DNA of 64,000 nucleotides from Micromonospora cathayae (GCF_028993575.1 NZ_CP118615.1:7097001-7161000), one strand, 5' to 3'. Shown: positions 24,811 through 33,324, numbered from the stretch's first letter. Numbers and translations are program-made. Notes: a model not told the origin generated them from the letters alone.

Positions 24811-24839
24811 ACTCTACCCGGTCGGCTTCGCGATCGCAA
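24811..24839 (-). promoter_or_regulatory. rRNA promoter, middle
   Basis: TTGCGA (24839-24834), a 17-bp spacer and TAGAGT (24816-24811) on the minus strand. Good match to the vegetative consensus; second of three tandem rRNA promoters. Confidence 0.7.
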
Positions 24840-24953
24840 CCCCAACTTTCGGGGAACTTCGCACCGCCCGATCCAGCTCCGGTCAGCGTCGCGGCCTCCC
24901 GGTCCTGGTGCCCGCTTCGACCGGTTTGCCCCGGTGTTCCGCGTGCAGAGAGA

Positions 24954-24982
24954 AAGTTACGCGTCTGGCCGCGGAGACGCAA
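24954..24982 (-). promoter_or_regulatory. rRNA promoter, distal
   Basis: TTGCGT (24982-24977), a 17-bp spacer and TAACTT (24959-24954) on the minus strand, about 525 bp upstream of 16S. The -10 is weaker than in the other two. The divergent small membrane gene starts only about 110 bp away. Confidence 0.55.
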
Positions 24983-25090
24983 ATCAACGTTCATCGCTAC
25001 GTGCTCTGTCGTCGGGACAGACCCGACGATCAGGGCACAGACCTTCCTGCGTACCGACAGAAGGCGGTCGCGCGTGCCACAGTGTCTGAC

Positions 25091-25315
25091 ATGGCTGACC
25101 TACCACGGTCCCCGGCGACAGTGCTCGCCGAAGACGCGCTCACCGGCCTGCTGCTGCCGTTCTGGCAGCTGGTCATCGCGGTCTTCGTGCTCTTCGCGCT
25201 GGTGGCCTCGGTACGGCGGCTGGCCCGCCGGGGTCCATCCCGGATGACCACCGCGTTGCTGGTGACCGCCGCGGCGATCGCCGGCCTCACCGTGATCGGC
25301 GTGCTGCTCCAGTGA
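25091..25315 (+). CDS. small two-helix membrane protein
   Basis: A 74-residue protein starting MADLPRSPATVLAEDALTG, with two hydrophobic segments (about 19-41 and 52-73) separated by a basic loop (RRLARRGPSR). An in-frame GTG nine bases upstream is an equally possible start; neither has a strong ribosome binding site. It is divergent from the rRNA operon and convergent with the nitrilase-family gene. The open frame continues upstream into the rRNA promoters, which argues against longer starts. No family recognised. Confidence 0.6.
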   Translation: MADLPRSPATVLAEDALTGLLLPFWQLVIAVFVLFALVASVRRLARRGPSRMTTALLVTAAAIAGLTVIGVLLQ

Positions 25316-25345
25316 GCCACCGACGCCCGGACCGGGCGCGGATCG

Positions 25346-26143
25346 TCAGAGGCGACGGTTCGCCAGGCTCGGCAGCTCGGCCCGGATCGTCCGGAGCCGG
25401 TCCAGGTCCAGATCGGCGACGGTGAGGCCGGTGCCGTCCGGCACCTGGGTGAGGACCGTCCCCCACGGGTCGACCACCATGCTGCGGCCGAAGCAGGTAC
25501 GCCCCGGCTCGTGGTCACCGGTCTGACCGGCGGCCGCCACGAAGCACTGGTTCTCGATGGCCCTGGCCCGCAGCAGGACCTCCCAGTGGTCCCGGCCGGT
25601 GTGCATCATGAAGGCGGCCGGCACCACCAGCAGCTCGGCTCCCCCGTCGGTGGCGAGTTGCCGGTACAGCTCGGGGAAACGCAGGTCGTAGCAGATGGAC
25701 AGACCGACCCGGAGCCCCTCGACGGACACCACCACCGGCTCGTCGCCGGGGGCCACCGTGGCCGACTCCAGGTACGAGACTCGGCCGGGGATCTCCACGT
25801 CGTACAGGTGGATCTTGCGGTAGCTGGCGGCGAGCGAGCCGGAACGGTCGAACACCAGCGTGGTGTTGTAGGTGTGTTCCGGGTCGGGCCCGCGCTCGTG
25901 GAACGACCCGGCGATCACCCACATGCCCAGCCGGCCGGCGATCTCGGCGAAGAAGCTGCCGAACTCCCCGTCGACCGGCTCCGCCGCGGGCAGCCCGGCG
26001 GCGGGGCCGAGGTAGTCGACGTACTCGGGCAGCAGCGCGAGGTCGGCGCCGGCCTCGGCGGCCCGGACGAGGAGCCGCTCCGCGCCCGCGAGGTTCGCGG
26101 TTCGGTCCTCGCGGGCGTTCAGCTGGCACACGGCGACGCGCAT
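25346..26143 (-). CDS. carbon-nitrogen hydrolase (nitrilase superfamily, Nit1/Nit2-like amidase)
   Basis: A 265-residue enzyme with the Glu-Lys-Cys triad of the nitrilase superfamily: Glu40 (LALLPEY), Lys110 (SYRKIHLYDVE) and Cys151 (SICYDLRFPELYR). The last block is typical of Nit-type omega-amidase or deaminated-glutathione amidase members, so it probably hydrolyses a small amide in the cytoplasm. I use the ATG at 26143 (MRVAVCQLNA) because the family begins there; an in-frame start a few codons upstream is less likely. The gene follows clpX on the same strand, 78 bp later. Confidence 0.9.
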   Translation of the reverse strand: MRVAVCQLNAREDRTANLAGAERLLVRAAEAGADLALLPEYVDYLGPAAGLPAAEPVDGEFGSFFAEIAGRLGMWVIAGSFHERGPDPEHTYNTTLVFDRSGSLAASYRKIHLYDVEIPGRVSYLESATVAPGDEPVVVSVEGLRVGLSICYDLRFPELYRQLATDGGAELLVVPAAFMMHTGRDHWEVLLRARAIENQCFVAAAGQTGDHEPGRTCFGRSMVVDPWGTVLTQVPDGTGLTVADLDLDRLRTIRAELPSLANRRL

Positions 26144-26221
26144 GGGCACCACCCTACGGCCGGAGACCGGGTACGTGCTGCCCCGGTGTGGACGGGGCGA
26201 CGGACGGCGGCACCGACGCGC

Positions 26222-27517
26222 TCAGGCCGACTTCTCCTCGCGGTCCCGGCGGGCCCGCCGCCCGGTGAACTCCCGGGGCACGATGGTCGGGTTGACGTTC
26301 TCCAGGACGACCTCACGGGTGATCAGCACCCGGGCGGCGTCCGGGTTGCTGGGCACCTCGTACATCACGGAGAGGAGGACCTCCTCCATGATGGCGCGCA
26401 GGCCACGGGCCCCGGTGCCGCGCAGCATGGCCTGGTCGGCGATGGCCTCCAGGGCGGGCTGCTCGAACTCCAGCTCGACGCCGTCGAGCTCGAAGAGGCG
26501 TTGGTACTGCCGGACCAGGGCGTTGCGCGGCTCGGTGAGGATCTGGACCAGGGCGTGCCGGTCCAGGCTGCGCACGTTCGTGATCACGGGTAGCCGGCCG
26601 ATGAACTCGGGGATCAGCCCGAACTTCAACATGTCCTCCGGCATGACCTGGCCGAAGATGTCGTCGGTCGACCGTTCGGAGACCGCGCGGAGGCGGGCGC
26701 CGAAGCCGGTGCCGCCCTGACCCGTACGGGACTCGATGATCTGGTCGAGGCCGGCGAAGGCACCACCGCAGATGAACAGCACGTTGGTGGTGTCGATCTG
26801 GATGAACTCCTGGTGCGGGTGCTTCCGGCCGCCCTGCGGCGGGACGTTGGCGACCGTGCCCTCGAGGATCTTGAGCAGGGCCTGCTGGACGCCCTCGCCG
26901 GAGACGTCCCGGGTGATCGACGGGTTCTCGGACTTGCGGGCGATCTTGTCGACCTCGTCGATGTAGATGATGCCCGTCTCGGCCCGCTTGATGTCGTAGT
27001 CCGCGGCCTGGATCAGCTTGAGCAGGATGTTCTCGACGTCCTCACCGACGTAGCCGGCCTCGGTCAGCGCGGTGGCGTCGGCGATCGCGAACGGGACGTT
27101 GAGCATCCGGGCGAGGGTCTGGGCGAGGTGGGTCTTGCCGCAGCCGGTCGGCCCGATCAGCAGGATGTTGGACTTGGCCAGCTCGACGGCGTCACTGCCG
27201 GAGCCCGGCGCGCCGGCCGCCTCGGCCTGGATCCGCTTGTAGTGGTTGTAGACCGCGACCGCGAGGGCCTTCTTGGCCTGGTCCTGCCCGACGACGTAGT
27301 TGTCGAGGAACTGGCAGATCTCCATCGGCTTGGGAAGCTCTTCCCACTTCACCTCGCCGGACTCGGCCAGCTCCTCCTCGATGATCTCGTTACAGAGATC
27401 GATGCACTCGTCGCAGATGTAGACCCCGGGGCCCGCGATGAGCTTCTTGACCTGTTTCTGCGACTTGCCACAGAAGGAGCACTTCAGTAGGTCGCCGCCG
27501 TCACCGATCCGTGCCAC
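26222..27517 (-). CDS. clpX: ATP-dependent Clp protease ATP-binding subunit ClpX
   Basis: A 431-residue AAA+ unfoldase that recognises substrates and feeds them to ClpP. The N-terminal zinc-binding domain has four cysteines (CSFCGKSQ and CDECIDLC). Walker A is GPTGCGKT, Walker B is [10 protein letters not shown], and the ClpP-docking loop region lies around [14 protein letters not shown] residues in the last third. It starts at a GTG. It lies 205 bp downstream of clpP2, across a hairpin, so it may have its own promoter as well as read-through from the clpP operon. Confidence 0.97.
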   Translation of the reverse strand: MARIGDGGDLLKCSFCGKSQKQVKKLIAGPGVYICDECIDLCNEIIEEELAESGEVKWEELPKPMEICQFLDNYVVGQDQAKKALAVAVYNHYKRIQAEAAGAPGSGSDAVELAKSNILLIGPTGCGKTHLAQTLARMLNVPFAIADATALTEAGYVGEDVENILLKLIQAADYDIKRAETGIIYIDEVDKIARKSENPSITRDVSGEGVQQALLKILEGTVANVPPQGGRKHPHQEFIQIDTTNVLFICGGAFAGLDQIIESRTGQGGTGFGARLRAVSERSTDDIFGQVMPEDMLKFGLIPEFIGRLPVITNVRSLDRHALVQILTEPRNALVRQYQRLFELDGVELEFEQPALEAIADQAMLRGTGARGLRAIMEEVLLSVMYEVPSNPDAARVLITREVVLENVNPTIVPREFTGRRARRDREEKSA

Positions 27518-27676
27518 CTACGTTCTCCCTGCACTCGTCGGCCGGTACGCCGGCCCTGGGTTGAGGACGTTGATCCCCGTGTCCTGCTCTGTACCCCGCC
27601 GATCCGACCAGCGAACGGTACGGATCGACGTTACCCGGTGAAGGGGGTTTCTCCGACCCCCAAAACGGGTGTGTCA

Positions 27677-27709
27677 GAGGCCGGCCGGGTACGGACCCGG
27701 GCCGGCCTC
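27677..27709 (-). terminator. putative terminator between clpP2 and clpX
   Basis: GAGGCCGGCC(C)GGGT / ACCCGGGCCGGCCTC forms a stem of about 14 bp with one bulge and a 4-nt loop, about 15 bp after the clpP2 stop. A second, weaker hairpin (GGGGGT/ACCCCC, 27643-27661) follows. They suggest at least partial termination before clpX. Confidence 0.55.
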
Positions 27710-27722
27710 CGACCCGAACGTG

Positions 27723-28385
27723 TCAGCTGGCGGCGTTGGCGGCCAGCAGGCCCTTCTTGCGGCTGGTCAGGATGGTGTCGACCACGCCGTACTCGCGGGC
27801 CTCCTCCGCCGTCAGAATCTTGTCACGGTCGATGTCCTTGCGGACCTTCTCGACCGGCTGGTTGCAGTGCTTGGAGTACATCTCCTCCAGCTGCGTCCGC
27901 ATCCGCAGGATCTCCCGGGCCTGGATCTCGATGTCCGAGCCCTGCCCGTAGCCGCCCTCGGTGGCCGGCTGGTGCATGATGATCCGCGAGTTCGGCAGCG
28001 CCATCCGCTTGCCCGGCGTACCGGCCGCGAGCAGCACCGACGCGGCGCTGGCCGCCTGCCCCAGGCAGACCGTCTGGATGTCCGGCCGGACGTACTGCAT
28101 GGTGTCGTAGATCGCCGTCATGGCGGTGAACGAACCACCGGGCGAGTTGATGTACATGATGATGTCGCGGTCCGGGTCGGTGCCCTCGAGCGTCAGCAGC
28201 TGCGCCATCACGTCGTTGGCCGACGCGTCGTCCACCTGGACGCCGAGGAAGATGATCCGGTCCTCGAAGAGCTTGTTGTACGGGTTGGACTCCTTCACCC
28301 CGTACGAGGTGCGCTCCACGAACGACGGAAGGACGTAGCGGTTGTGCACCGGCGCGAACCGCGGCGGCAGGCTCAGATCGGTCAT
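27723..28385 (-). CDS. clpP2: ATP-dependent Clp protease proteolytic subunit ClpP2
   Basis: A 220-residue serine protease subunit. The catalytic serine is in QAASAASVLLAAG and the histidine in RIIMHQP; the substrate-strand block YINSPGGSFTAMTAIYDTM is conserved. It starts at the ATG at 28385, preceded by GAGGAGCTGACG. It is 14 bp after clpP1. In actinobacteria ClpP1 and ClpP2 form a mixed tetradecamer in which ClpP2 docks ClpX or ClpC. Confidence 0.95.
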   Translation of the reverse strand: MTDLSLPPRFAPVHNRYVLPSFVERTSYGVKESNPYNKLFEDRIIFLGVQVDDASANDVMAQLLTLEGTDPDRDIIMYINSPGGSFTAMTAIYDTMQYVRPDIQTVCLGQAASAASVLLAAGTPGKRMALPNSRIIMHQPATEGGYGQGSDIEIQAREILRMRTQLEEMYSKHCNQPVEKVRKDIDRDKILTAEEAREYGVVDTILTSRKKGLLAANAAS

Positions 28386-28399
28386 CGTCAGCTCCTCGC

Positions 28400-29041
28400 T
28401 CAGCTCAGGGTCCCGGCGCCTTCCGGAACCTGGGTGGCTCCGGTGATCACCTTGTCGATGAAGCCGTAGTCCATCGCCTCCTTGGCGGTGAACCAGCGGT
28501 CGCGGTCCGAGTCCGCCTCGATCTGGTCCTGGGGCTGGCCGGTGTGGAACGCGACCCGCTCCTGGAACATCCGCTTGGTGTAGAGCATCTGCTCGGCCTG
28601 GATGGCGATGTCGGACGCCGTGCCGCCCATGCCACCGGACGGCTGGTGCATCATGATCCGCGCGTGCGGGAGGGCGTACCGCTTGCCCTTGGTGCCGGCG
28701 CAGAGCAGGAGCTGGCCCATCGAGGCGGCCATGCCCATCGCCACGGTCGACACGTCGTTGTCGATGTACTGCATCGTGTCGTAGATCGCCATACCGGCGT
28801 AGACCGAGCCACCCGGCGAGTTGATCCAGAGGAAGATGTCGCGGTCCGGGTCCTCCGCCGCGAGCAGCAGGAGCTGCGCGCAGATGCGGTTGGCCACCTG
28901 GTCGTTCACCTCGCTGCCCAGGAAGATGATGCGCTCCTTGAGCAACCGGTTGTAGACCGAGTCGTCGAGGTTGCCAATTGAGTCGCCACCGCGGGCTTCG
29001 ATCGCCCGGAGCGGCTTCGCTGGGATGTGCATGTCGGTCAT
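28400..29041 (-). CDS. clpP1: ATP-dependent Clp protease proteolytic subunit ClpP1
   Basis: A 213-residue ClpP. Catalytic serine in [14 protein letters not shown] and histidine in [32 protein letters not shown] is the conserved strand. I start it at the ATG at 29041 (MTDMHIP); an in-frame ATG ten codons upstream is less likely. It follows tig by about 170 bp and is directly followed by clpP2, the usual actinobacterial order. Confidence 0.95.
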   Translation of the reverse strand: MTDMHIPAKPLRAIEARGGDSIGNLDDSVYNRLLKERIIFLGSEVNDQVANRICAQLLLLAAEDPDRDIFLWINSPGGSVYAGMAIYDTMQYIDNDVSTVAMGMAASMGQLLLCAGTKGKRYALPHARIMMHQPSGGMGGTASDIAIQAEQMLYTKRMFQERVAFHTGQPQDQIEADSDRDRWFTAKEAMDYGFIDKVITGATQVPEGAGTLS

Positions 29042-29212
29042 GGCAGCCCTTCGCTCTCCGTACCGTCTCACCCGACACTAACCGCTGCGCCGAGTGACAG
29101 AGTCCCGGTCGGGGTGCTTTTCGCTCTCAGCGCAGCCACCCGGATCCGTACCCGAAAAAGGGTTTCGGCCGCCGAGCGCCGCACGAGCGGCGGCCGGCGG
29201 CCGACCCCGCGA

Positions 29213-30565
29213 TCAGTGCTCGTGGTCGTGGTCGTGCGTCTCGTCGGCCTCGGCCTTGAGGGCGTCCAGGGTGACCGGGTTGCCGGCCGCGTCCTTGATC
29301 GTGATGCGCTCCATCACCGAGGCCAGCGCCTTGCCGCGCCGGACGTCACCGAAGACGGCACCCGCCGCGCCGGAGCGGACGAGCTGGTCGTAGTACTGCT
29401 GCGGCGGCATGCCGGCCCGCTGCGCCCGGTGCACGATCTCGTGGCCGAACTCGTCGTCGGAGACCTGGACGTCCTCGGCGTCGGCGAGGGTGTCCAGCAG
29501 GAGCTGGATCTTGACGCCGTCGGTGGCCGCCGTGGTCAGCTCCTCGTCGATCTGCTCCTCGGTCTTCTCCTCGGCCGCGAGGTACTCCTCCAGCGAGGCG
29601 CCGATCCGCTCGAGCTGGTCGATCATGGCCTGCTTGCGGCTCTCGACCTCCTCGCGGACGACCCCCTCCGGCGCGGGCACCTCGGCCGCGGCGACGAGCT
29701 GCTCGAGAGCCTTGTCCCGGGCCGCGTAGATCTGCTCGACCCGCTTGCCCTTGGTGATCCGCTCCCGGACGTCGGCGCGCAGCTCCTCGAGCGTGTCGAA
29801 CTCGCTCGCCAGCTGGGCGAACTCGTCGTCCAGCTCGGGCAGCTCCTTCTCCTTGACCGTGCGGACGGTCACCGTCACCTCGGCGTCCTTGCCGGCGAAG
29901 TCGCCGCCGACGAGCTGGGTGGTGAACGTCGCGCTCTCGCCGGCGGCGAGGCCGACGACGGCCTCGTCCAGACCGGGCAGGAGCTGCTGGCTGCCGACCT
30001 CGTGGGAGAGGTTGGTGGCCGAGCCGCCGGGCACGTCCTCGCCGTCGACGGTGGCGTTCAGGTCGATCTGCACGAAGTCGCCGTCCTGGGCGGCCCGCTC
30101 GACGGTCTTGAGGGTGGCGAACCGCTCGCGGAGGCTCTTGACCTGCTCGTCGATCTCCGTGTCGTCGATCTGGAGCTCGTCGACGGTCACCTCGATGCTG
30201 GCCGGGTCCGGCAGGGTGATCTCCGGCCGGACGTCGACCTCGGCGGTGAAGTTGAGGCTGTCACCGTCGTTGAACTCGGTGATCTCCACCTCGGGCCGAC
30301 CGAGGGTCTTCAGGTCGTGCTCCCGGACCGCGGCCAGGATGTTCTGCGGGATGGCCTCCTGCACCGCCTCGTTGAGGACGGCGCCCCGACCGACCCGCTG
30401 GTCGATCACGGCGGCCGGAACCTTGCCCCGACGGAAGCCGGGAACCTGGACCTGCTGGCCGATCTCCCGGTACGCCTTCTTGAGGCTCGGCTCGAGCTCG
30501 ACGAACGGCACCTCGATGGCGAGCCGCACGCGCGTCGGGCTCAGAGTCTCGACGGTGCTCTTCAC
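29213..30565 (-). CDS. tig: trigger factor, ribosome-associated chaperone / prolyl isomerase
   Basis: A 450-residue protein with the ribosome-binding N-terminal domain (VKSTVETLSPTRVRL... with GFRRGKVP near residue 46), a central FKBP-like domain (DGDFVQIDLNA, VVGLAAGE) and a helical C-terminal domain, ending in a His/Asp/Glu tail. It binds nascent chains at the ribosome exit. The GTG start is preceded by AAGGAGTACGCC. A possible -10 (TACACT, plus positions 30622-30627) lies about 60 bp upstream. It heads the tig-clpP1-clpP2 cluster. Confidence 0.96.
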   Translation of the reverse strand: MKSTVETLSPTRVRLAIEVPFVELEPSLKKAYREIGQQVQVPGFRRGKVPAAVIDQRVGRGAVLNEAVQEAIPQNILAAVREHDLKTLGRPEVEITEFNDGDSLNFTAEVDVRPEITLPDPASIEVTVDELQIDDTEIDEQVKSLRERFATLKTVERAAQDGDFVQIDLNATVDGEDVPGGSATNLSHEVGSQQLLPGLDEAVVGLAAGESATFTTQLVGGDFAGKDAEVTVTVRTVKEKELPELDDEFAQLASEFDTLEELRADVRERITKGKRVEQIYAARDKALEQLVAAAEVPAPEGVVREEVESRKQAMIDQLERIGASLEEYLAAEEKTEEQIDEELTTAATDGVKIQLLLDTLADAEDVQVSDDEFGHEIVHRAQRAGMPPQQYYDQLVRSGAAGAVFGDVRRGKALASVMERITIKDAAGNPVTLDALKAEADETHDHDHEH

Positions 30566-30705
30566 AGGCGTACTCCTTGAACGGATCTCGGTTTTGAGTC
30601 TGGGCGTGCTTCAGCCCATCGAGTGTAGGCGAGCCGGCCGGGAACTCCGGAAGCCGCCTGGGCACCGCACCGACGGCACCCCGGCGGCCCGGCCGCGGAC
30701 GACAG

Positions 30706-30779
30706 TCGGGGTGGCGGGATTTGAACCCACGGCCCCTCGCTCCCAAAGCGAGTGCGCTACCAAGCTGCGCCACACCCCG
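30706..30779 (-). tRNA. tRNA-Pro (anticodon TGG)
   Basis: The minus strand gives a 74-nt cloverleaf: acceptor CGGGGTG/CACCCCG, D-arm GGCGCAGCTTGGTAGCGC, anticodon arm CTCGC-TTTGGGA-GCGAG with anticodon TGG, and T-arm GTGGG-TTCAAAT-CCCGC. No CCA is encoded. It lies just upstream of tig on the same strand. Confidence 0.95.
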
Positions 30780-31120
30780 TGGCGGAAGAAGTGTATGCCG
30801 TCGGCGCGCGGCGGGGGCGTCCGGGCGGGGTCACCGGACGACAGATTCCGACAAAGCAGGTTCGACCGGACTCCGCCGGCCCCTTCCGGCCCGCGCCCCC
30901 GCCGGGCCGTCATCACCCGCGTACGCCCCGACGCCGCCCCGCCCAGCGGACGAGTTCCGGATCGACGGCATCCTGCCGTCCCGGTCCGCCGGACGCGGCC
31001 CCGCCCGTCCGACCCGGCGGACCTCGCCGACCCGCCACCCGCCGCGCAGCGGTATGTGGCTGCGCGGCGGGTGACGGCACGCGGTAGGCTGTCCGCGCAT
31101 CCCGGGAAGCCGGGGCGCAC
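30780..31120. other. divergent spacer between tRNA-Pro and tRNA-Gly
   Basis: 341 bp with no credible gene. It holds the perfect 15-bp hairpin at 31036-31073 (separate entry) and a possible -10 for tRNA-Gly (TAGGCT, 31085-31090). Open frames across it are extensions of antisense tRNA reading and were rejected. Confidence 0.7.
31036..31073. repeat. perfect 15-bp inverted repeat upstream of tRNA-Gly
   Basis: CACCCGCCGCGCAGC and its exact reverse complement GCTGCGCGGCGGGTG surround an 8-nt loop GGTATGTG. It lies between divergent tRNA genes, so a terminator role has no obvious client on either strand. Confidence 0.85.
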
Positions 31121-31194
31121 GCGGGCGTAGCTCAATGGCAGAGCTTCAGTCTTCCAAACTGACGGTGCGGGTTCGATTCCCGTCGCCCGCTCCA
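31121..31194 (+). tRNA. tRNA-Gly (anticodon TCC)
   Basis: Acceptor GCGGGCG/CGCCCGC, D-arm GCTCAATGGCAGAGC, anticodon loop CTTCCAA with anticodon TCC, T-arm GCGGG-TTCGATT-CCCGT, discriminator T and an encoded CCA (31192-31194). Its 3' part from 31173 is repeated exactly at 31808, so this tRNA appears to have served as an integration site. Confidence 0.95.
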
Positions 31195-31213
31195 CACCTT
31201 CCGGCCCAGGTCA
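31173..31213 (+). repeat. 41-bp direct repeat, copy 1 (tRNA-Gly 3' end; attL-like)
   Basis: A 41-bp sequence starting TCGATTCCCGTCGCCCGCTC and ending GGCCCAGGTCA, covering the T-arm, acceptor strand and CCA of tRNA-Gly plus 19 bp beyond. It is exactly repeated at 31808-31848, and the flanks differ at once on both sides. This is the pattern left by site-specific integration at a tRNA 3' end. Confidence 0.9.
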
Positions 31214-31303
31214 GCGGCTGGTGTATGAGCGCCGCCCGCCTCTCGCGTTCGGCCTGCTGGGTCTCCGGCCGGCATCGGCCGACGCGGCGGGTAGGCATCG
31301 TGG

Positions 31304-31801
31304 GTGTACGACTACACCGTGGACGTTGCGGTGCTCAGGCAGGCGCTGGACGACGTTTTCGACCAGGCGTTGGTGTACCACGGGTTCACCGACTGCATGC
31401 GTGACTACGAGGTCGTCGTGCACGCCACAGCGGATCCTTCCACCGGAATCCGGCCTGCCTACCTTCGGTACCTGTTCCGGTACTGCGTAGAGGCAAGCTG
31501 CCGAACGACGGTAGCGCCGCCCACCTGGCGCGAGTCCCTGGACGACCGCCTCATCGACTATGAGACCGGCGTCGACCTGGACGGCTACGTATGGGGCGTG
31601 AAGTGGCACTGCCTCTATCCGGGCGCGCAGGTGGTGGACGAATCGCCTTCGGCGCGCAGTTGGGCCGAAGCGGTCGGGATCGAGTTCCACGAGGTGCGGA
31701 TCGAGACCAACGCGCACGCCCTCACCCTGATCTTCTCCGATCTGCAGGTCAGCGAACTGCCGCCCGGATACAGCCCGTTCGTGGCCGGAGAGGACGTCTA
31801 G
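31304..31801 (+). CDS. uncharacterised protein inside the tRNA-Gly direct repeats (possibly YxiG-like)
   Basis: A 165-residue soluble protein starting at a GTG, with no clear Shine-Dalgarno. Its stop lies 6 bp before the second direct repeat, so it is the only gene of the 635-bp bracketed segment. Visible features are HGFTDCMRDYEVVVH near residue 25, YLRYLFRYCVEASC, and DGYVWGVKWHCLYPG. The FxDxxRDYEV and WGVKW blocks remind me of an actinobacterial family annotated as YxiG-like, of unknown function; this is from memory and weak. No integrase, transposase, toxin or immunity motif is recognisable. Whether it is a selfish cargo, an immunity factor or a stranded fragment is unknown. Confidence 0.7.
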   Translation: MYDYTVDVAVLRQALDDVFDQALVYHGFTDCMRDYEVVVHATADPSTGIRPAYLRYLFRYCVEASCRTTVAPPTWRESLDDRLIDYETGVDLDGYVWGVKWHCLYPGAQVVDESPSARSWAEAVGIEFHEVRIETNAHALTLIFSDLQVSELPPGYSPFVAGEDV

Positions 31802-31807
31802 CCGACA

Positions 31808-31848
31808 TCGATTCCCGTCGCCCGCTCCACACCTTCCGGCCCAGGTCA
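31808..31848 (+). repeat. 41-bp direct repeat, copy 2 (attR-like)
   Basis: Exact second copy of 31173-31213. Only the tRNA 3' part is present here, not the 5' part, so this is not a tandem tRNA duplication. The bracketed unit is 635 bp from repeat start to repeat start. Confidence 0.9.
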
Positions 31849-32028
31849 TCGGCACGATCGCCGCGCCTGGGCCGTTCTCGTGCTGCCGGACGCGACGACG
31901 TTGCCCCGGGCCGCCCAGCCCCGCGCGACCACACCGCCGGCTTGTGGATCATCGGGATTGCTGTCGCCGGGCTGAGCGGAGTCGGTGCGCCCTTGAGTCG
32001 TGCTCGCGCGCTTGCCCGCTCGCAGCGA
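31849..32028. other. stretch without a recognisable gene after the direct repeat
   Basis: I see no supported gene, RNA or strong hairpin between the second direct repeat and the possible small gene at 32029. It could hold degraded remains of an integrated element, but nothing in the sequence shows this. Confidence 0.4.
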
Positions 32029-32223
32029 TCAGGGGCGCTTGCGAGGTCGCACCACGTCTCGCCACAGCATGTCCGTCATCGCCTGCCGACGAGCCGTGTC
32101 ACGGGGCGTCAGCCCGCCGAACACCAAGGCGACCGGCTGGCAGCGAAAGGCCCACGCGAGCAACCAGTACGCCCGGGTACGACGCAGCGGCACAGCTTCC
32201 TCAGGGGTGGTGGTCCGTTCCAA
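32029..32223 (-). CDS. possible small protein coupled to the alpha/beta hydrolase gene
   Basis: A 64-codon open frame starting with TTG one base after the hydrolase stop, so it could be translated by coupling. The product has a basic N-terminus (PLRRTRAYW), a hydrophobic middle (WLLAWAFRCQPVALVFGG) and a basic tail (RPRKRP). No family is recognised. It could equally be the 3' end of a degraded gene or chance coding in GC-rich DNA. Confidence 0.3.
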   Translation of the reverse strand: MERTTTPEEAVPLRRTRAYWLLAWAFRCQPVALVFGGLTPRDTARRQAMTDMLWRDVVRPRKRP

Positions 32224-32224
32224 C

Positions 32225-32908
32225 TCACCGCTGTGTCAGCTCGTCAGTGATCTCGACCAACGTCGAAGCGACGGCCGCAGGGTCCCACAGCATGTGCAGA
32301 TGACGACCGTCCAGGATCCGAACCGGCCATCCCCGGGCCGTCGCCTCCCGAAGCTCATCGGCATACGTTCCCCCGAAGGCTACGTAGCCGGCCGGGTTCG
32401 TTGCCCAACCGGCAGGGACCTCCACCTCCGCGGTGAGGTAGTCCCAGGGCACCCGGCGCTGATCAGCCTCGACTCGCCGCCGGGTCTGCGGGTCGGGGAA
32501 CAGGGCGGCGAGATCCTCTTCCGGCCACCACTCGCACCACAGCGGCAGCAGGCCATCGGCACCGACCCGATCCCGGAGCTTCGCGATCAACCCCGCTGGT
32601 GCGACCGGTCTGCGTCCGTTCTCCGGCGGCAGCACGGCATCAAGGAACACGGTCGCCCGCACCGGGCGCGACGCGACGAGCGCCGGTACGTACAGGCCAG
32701 CGTTGCTGTGCGGCACCAGGATCAGCTCGCCGAGCCCGGGTACGGAGTTCTCCAGCGCGCGTAGCACCTCTTCAGGGGAGAACAGCGGGTCCTGCGGGAG
32801 CGAAGGAACGACGACGTCGTACCCGCGCGCCGTGAGTACGGAGGCGACCGGGTCCCACGCCGCAGGACCGAGAAACGGGCTCGACAGCAGTACGAAGGTT
32901 CGCTCCAT
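32225..32908 (-). CDS. alpha/beta hydrolase
   Basis: A 227-residue protein with an alpha/beta-hydrolase core. After strand SSPFLGPAAWDPV come the nucleophile elbow VPHSNAG (serine as likely nucleophile) and a late histidine in GRHLHMLWDP. A possible acid lies in the intervening strand region. The fold covers esterases, lactonases and similar enzymes; the substrate cannot be told. It is divergent from the CPCC protein and lies in the accessory stretch next to tRNA-Gly. Confidence 0.8.
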   Translation of the reverse strand: MERTFVLLSSPFLGPAAWDPVASVLTARGYDVVVPSLPQDPLFSPEEVLRALENSVPGLGELILVPHSNAGLYVPALVASRPVRATVFLDAVLPPENGRRPVAPAGLIAKLRDRVGADGLLPLWCEWWPEEDLAALFPDPQTRRRVEADQRRVPWDYLTAEVEVPAGWATNPAGYVAFGGTYADELREATARGWPVRILDGRHLHMLWDPAAVASTLVEITDELTQR

Positions 32909-33027
32909 CGCCCACCTCTACCACACGACGCGACACCCGTTGCTCACCGCATCGGCGTACCGCCGGTCTCCCGTCGCCCCACCAGCCGCCCCTCCGTTCC
33001 GGCGGGTCATGTGGCAGGCTGCCCGGC

Positions 33028-33324
33028 GTGACGTCACCCGACGAAGGAGCGTTCGTCAACGTCAGCCGAGGGCCGGAAGAAGGCCCGTACGCGTGTCCGT
33101 GCTGCGGTTACCTGACGTTGGGCGAACGCGGCGGCTACGAGATCTGTGACGTCTGCTTCTGGGAGGACGACGGGCAGGACGACCACGATGCCGCACGCGT
33201 ACGGGGTGGACCGAACCGGAACCTGAGCCTGCTCGACGCCCGCCGCAACTTCGCCCGGTGCGGGGCGAGCGACCCGAAGGACCTCAGGCACGTCCGACCA
33301 CCCCGACCTGACGAACACCCCTGA
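33028..33324 (+). CDS. CPCC-type cysteine-rich protein
   Basis: A 98-residue protein. The CPCC motif (YACPCCGYLTL) followed by YEICDVCFWEDDGQDD gives a zinc-ribbon-like set of cysteines, the signature of the CPCC domain family. The biochemical role of the family is unknown; members often lie near toxin-immunity or other accessory genes. It starts at a GTG with no strong ribosome binding site. Confidence 0.8.
   Translation: MTSPDEGAFVNVSRGPEEGPYACPCCGYLTLGERGGYEICDVCFWEDDGQDDHDAARVRGGPNRNLSLLDARRNFARCGASDPKDLRHVRPPRPDEHP

Noticed and set aside
30261..30773. Minus-strand open frame beginning MAQLGSALALGARG
   Set aside because: It reads out of frame through tRNA-Pro and into tig. This start is a common artefact of tRNA genes.
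30611..31195. Minus-strand open frame beginning MERATGIEPAPSVWK
   Set aside because: It is an antisense reading of tRNA-Gly, a well-known spurious ORF in databases; the rest is GC-rich spacer.
31214..31807. Search for an integrase or transposase inside or next to the tRNA-Gly direct repeats
   Set aside because: The only gene in the segment has no recombinase motif, and neighbouring genes have none either.
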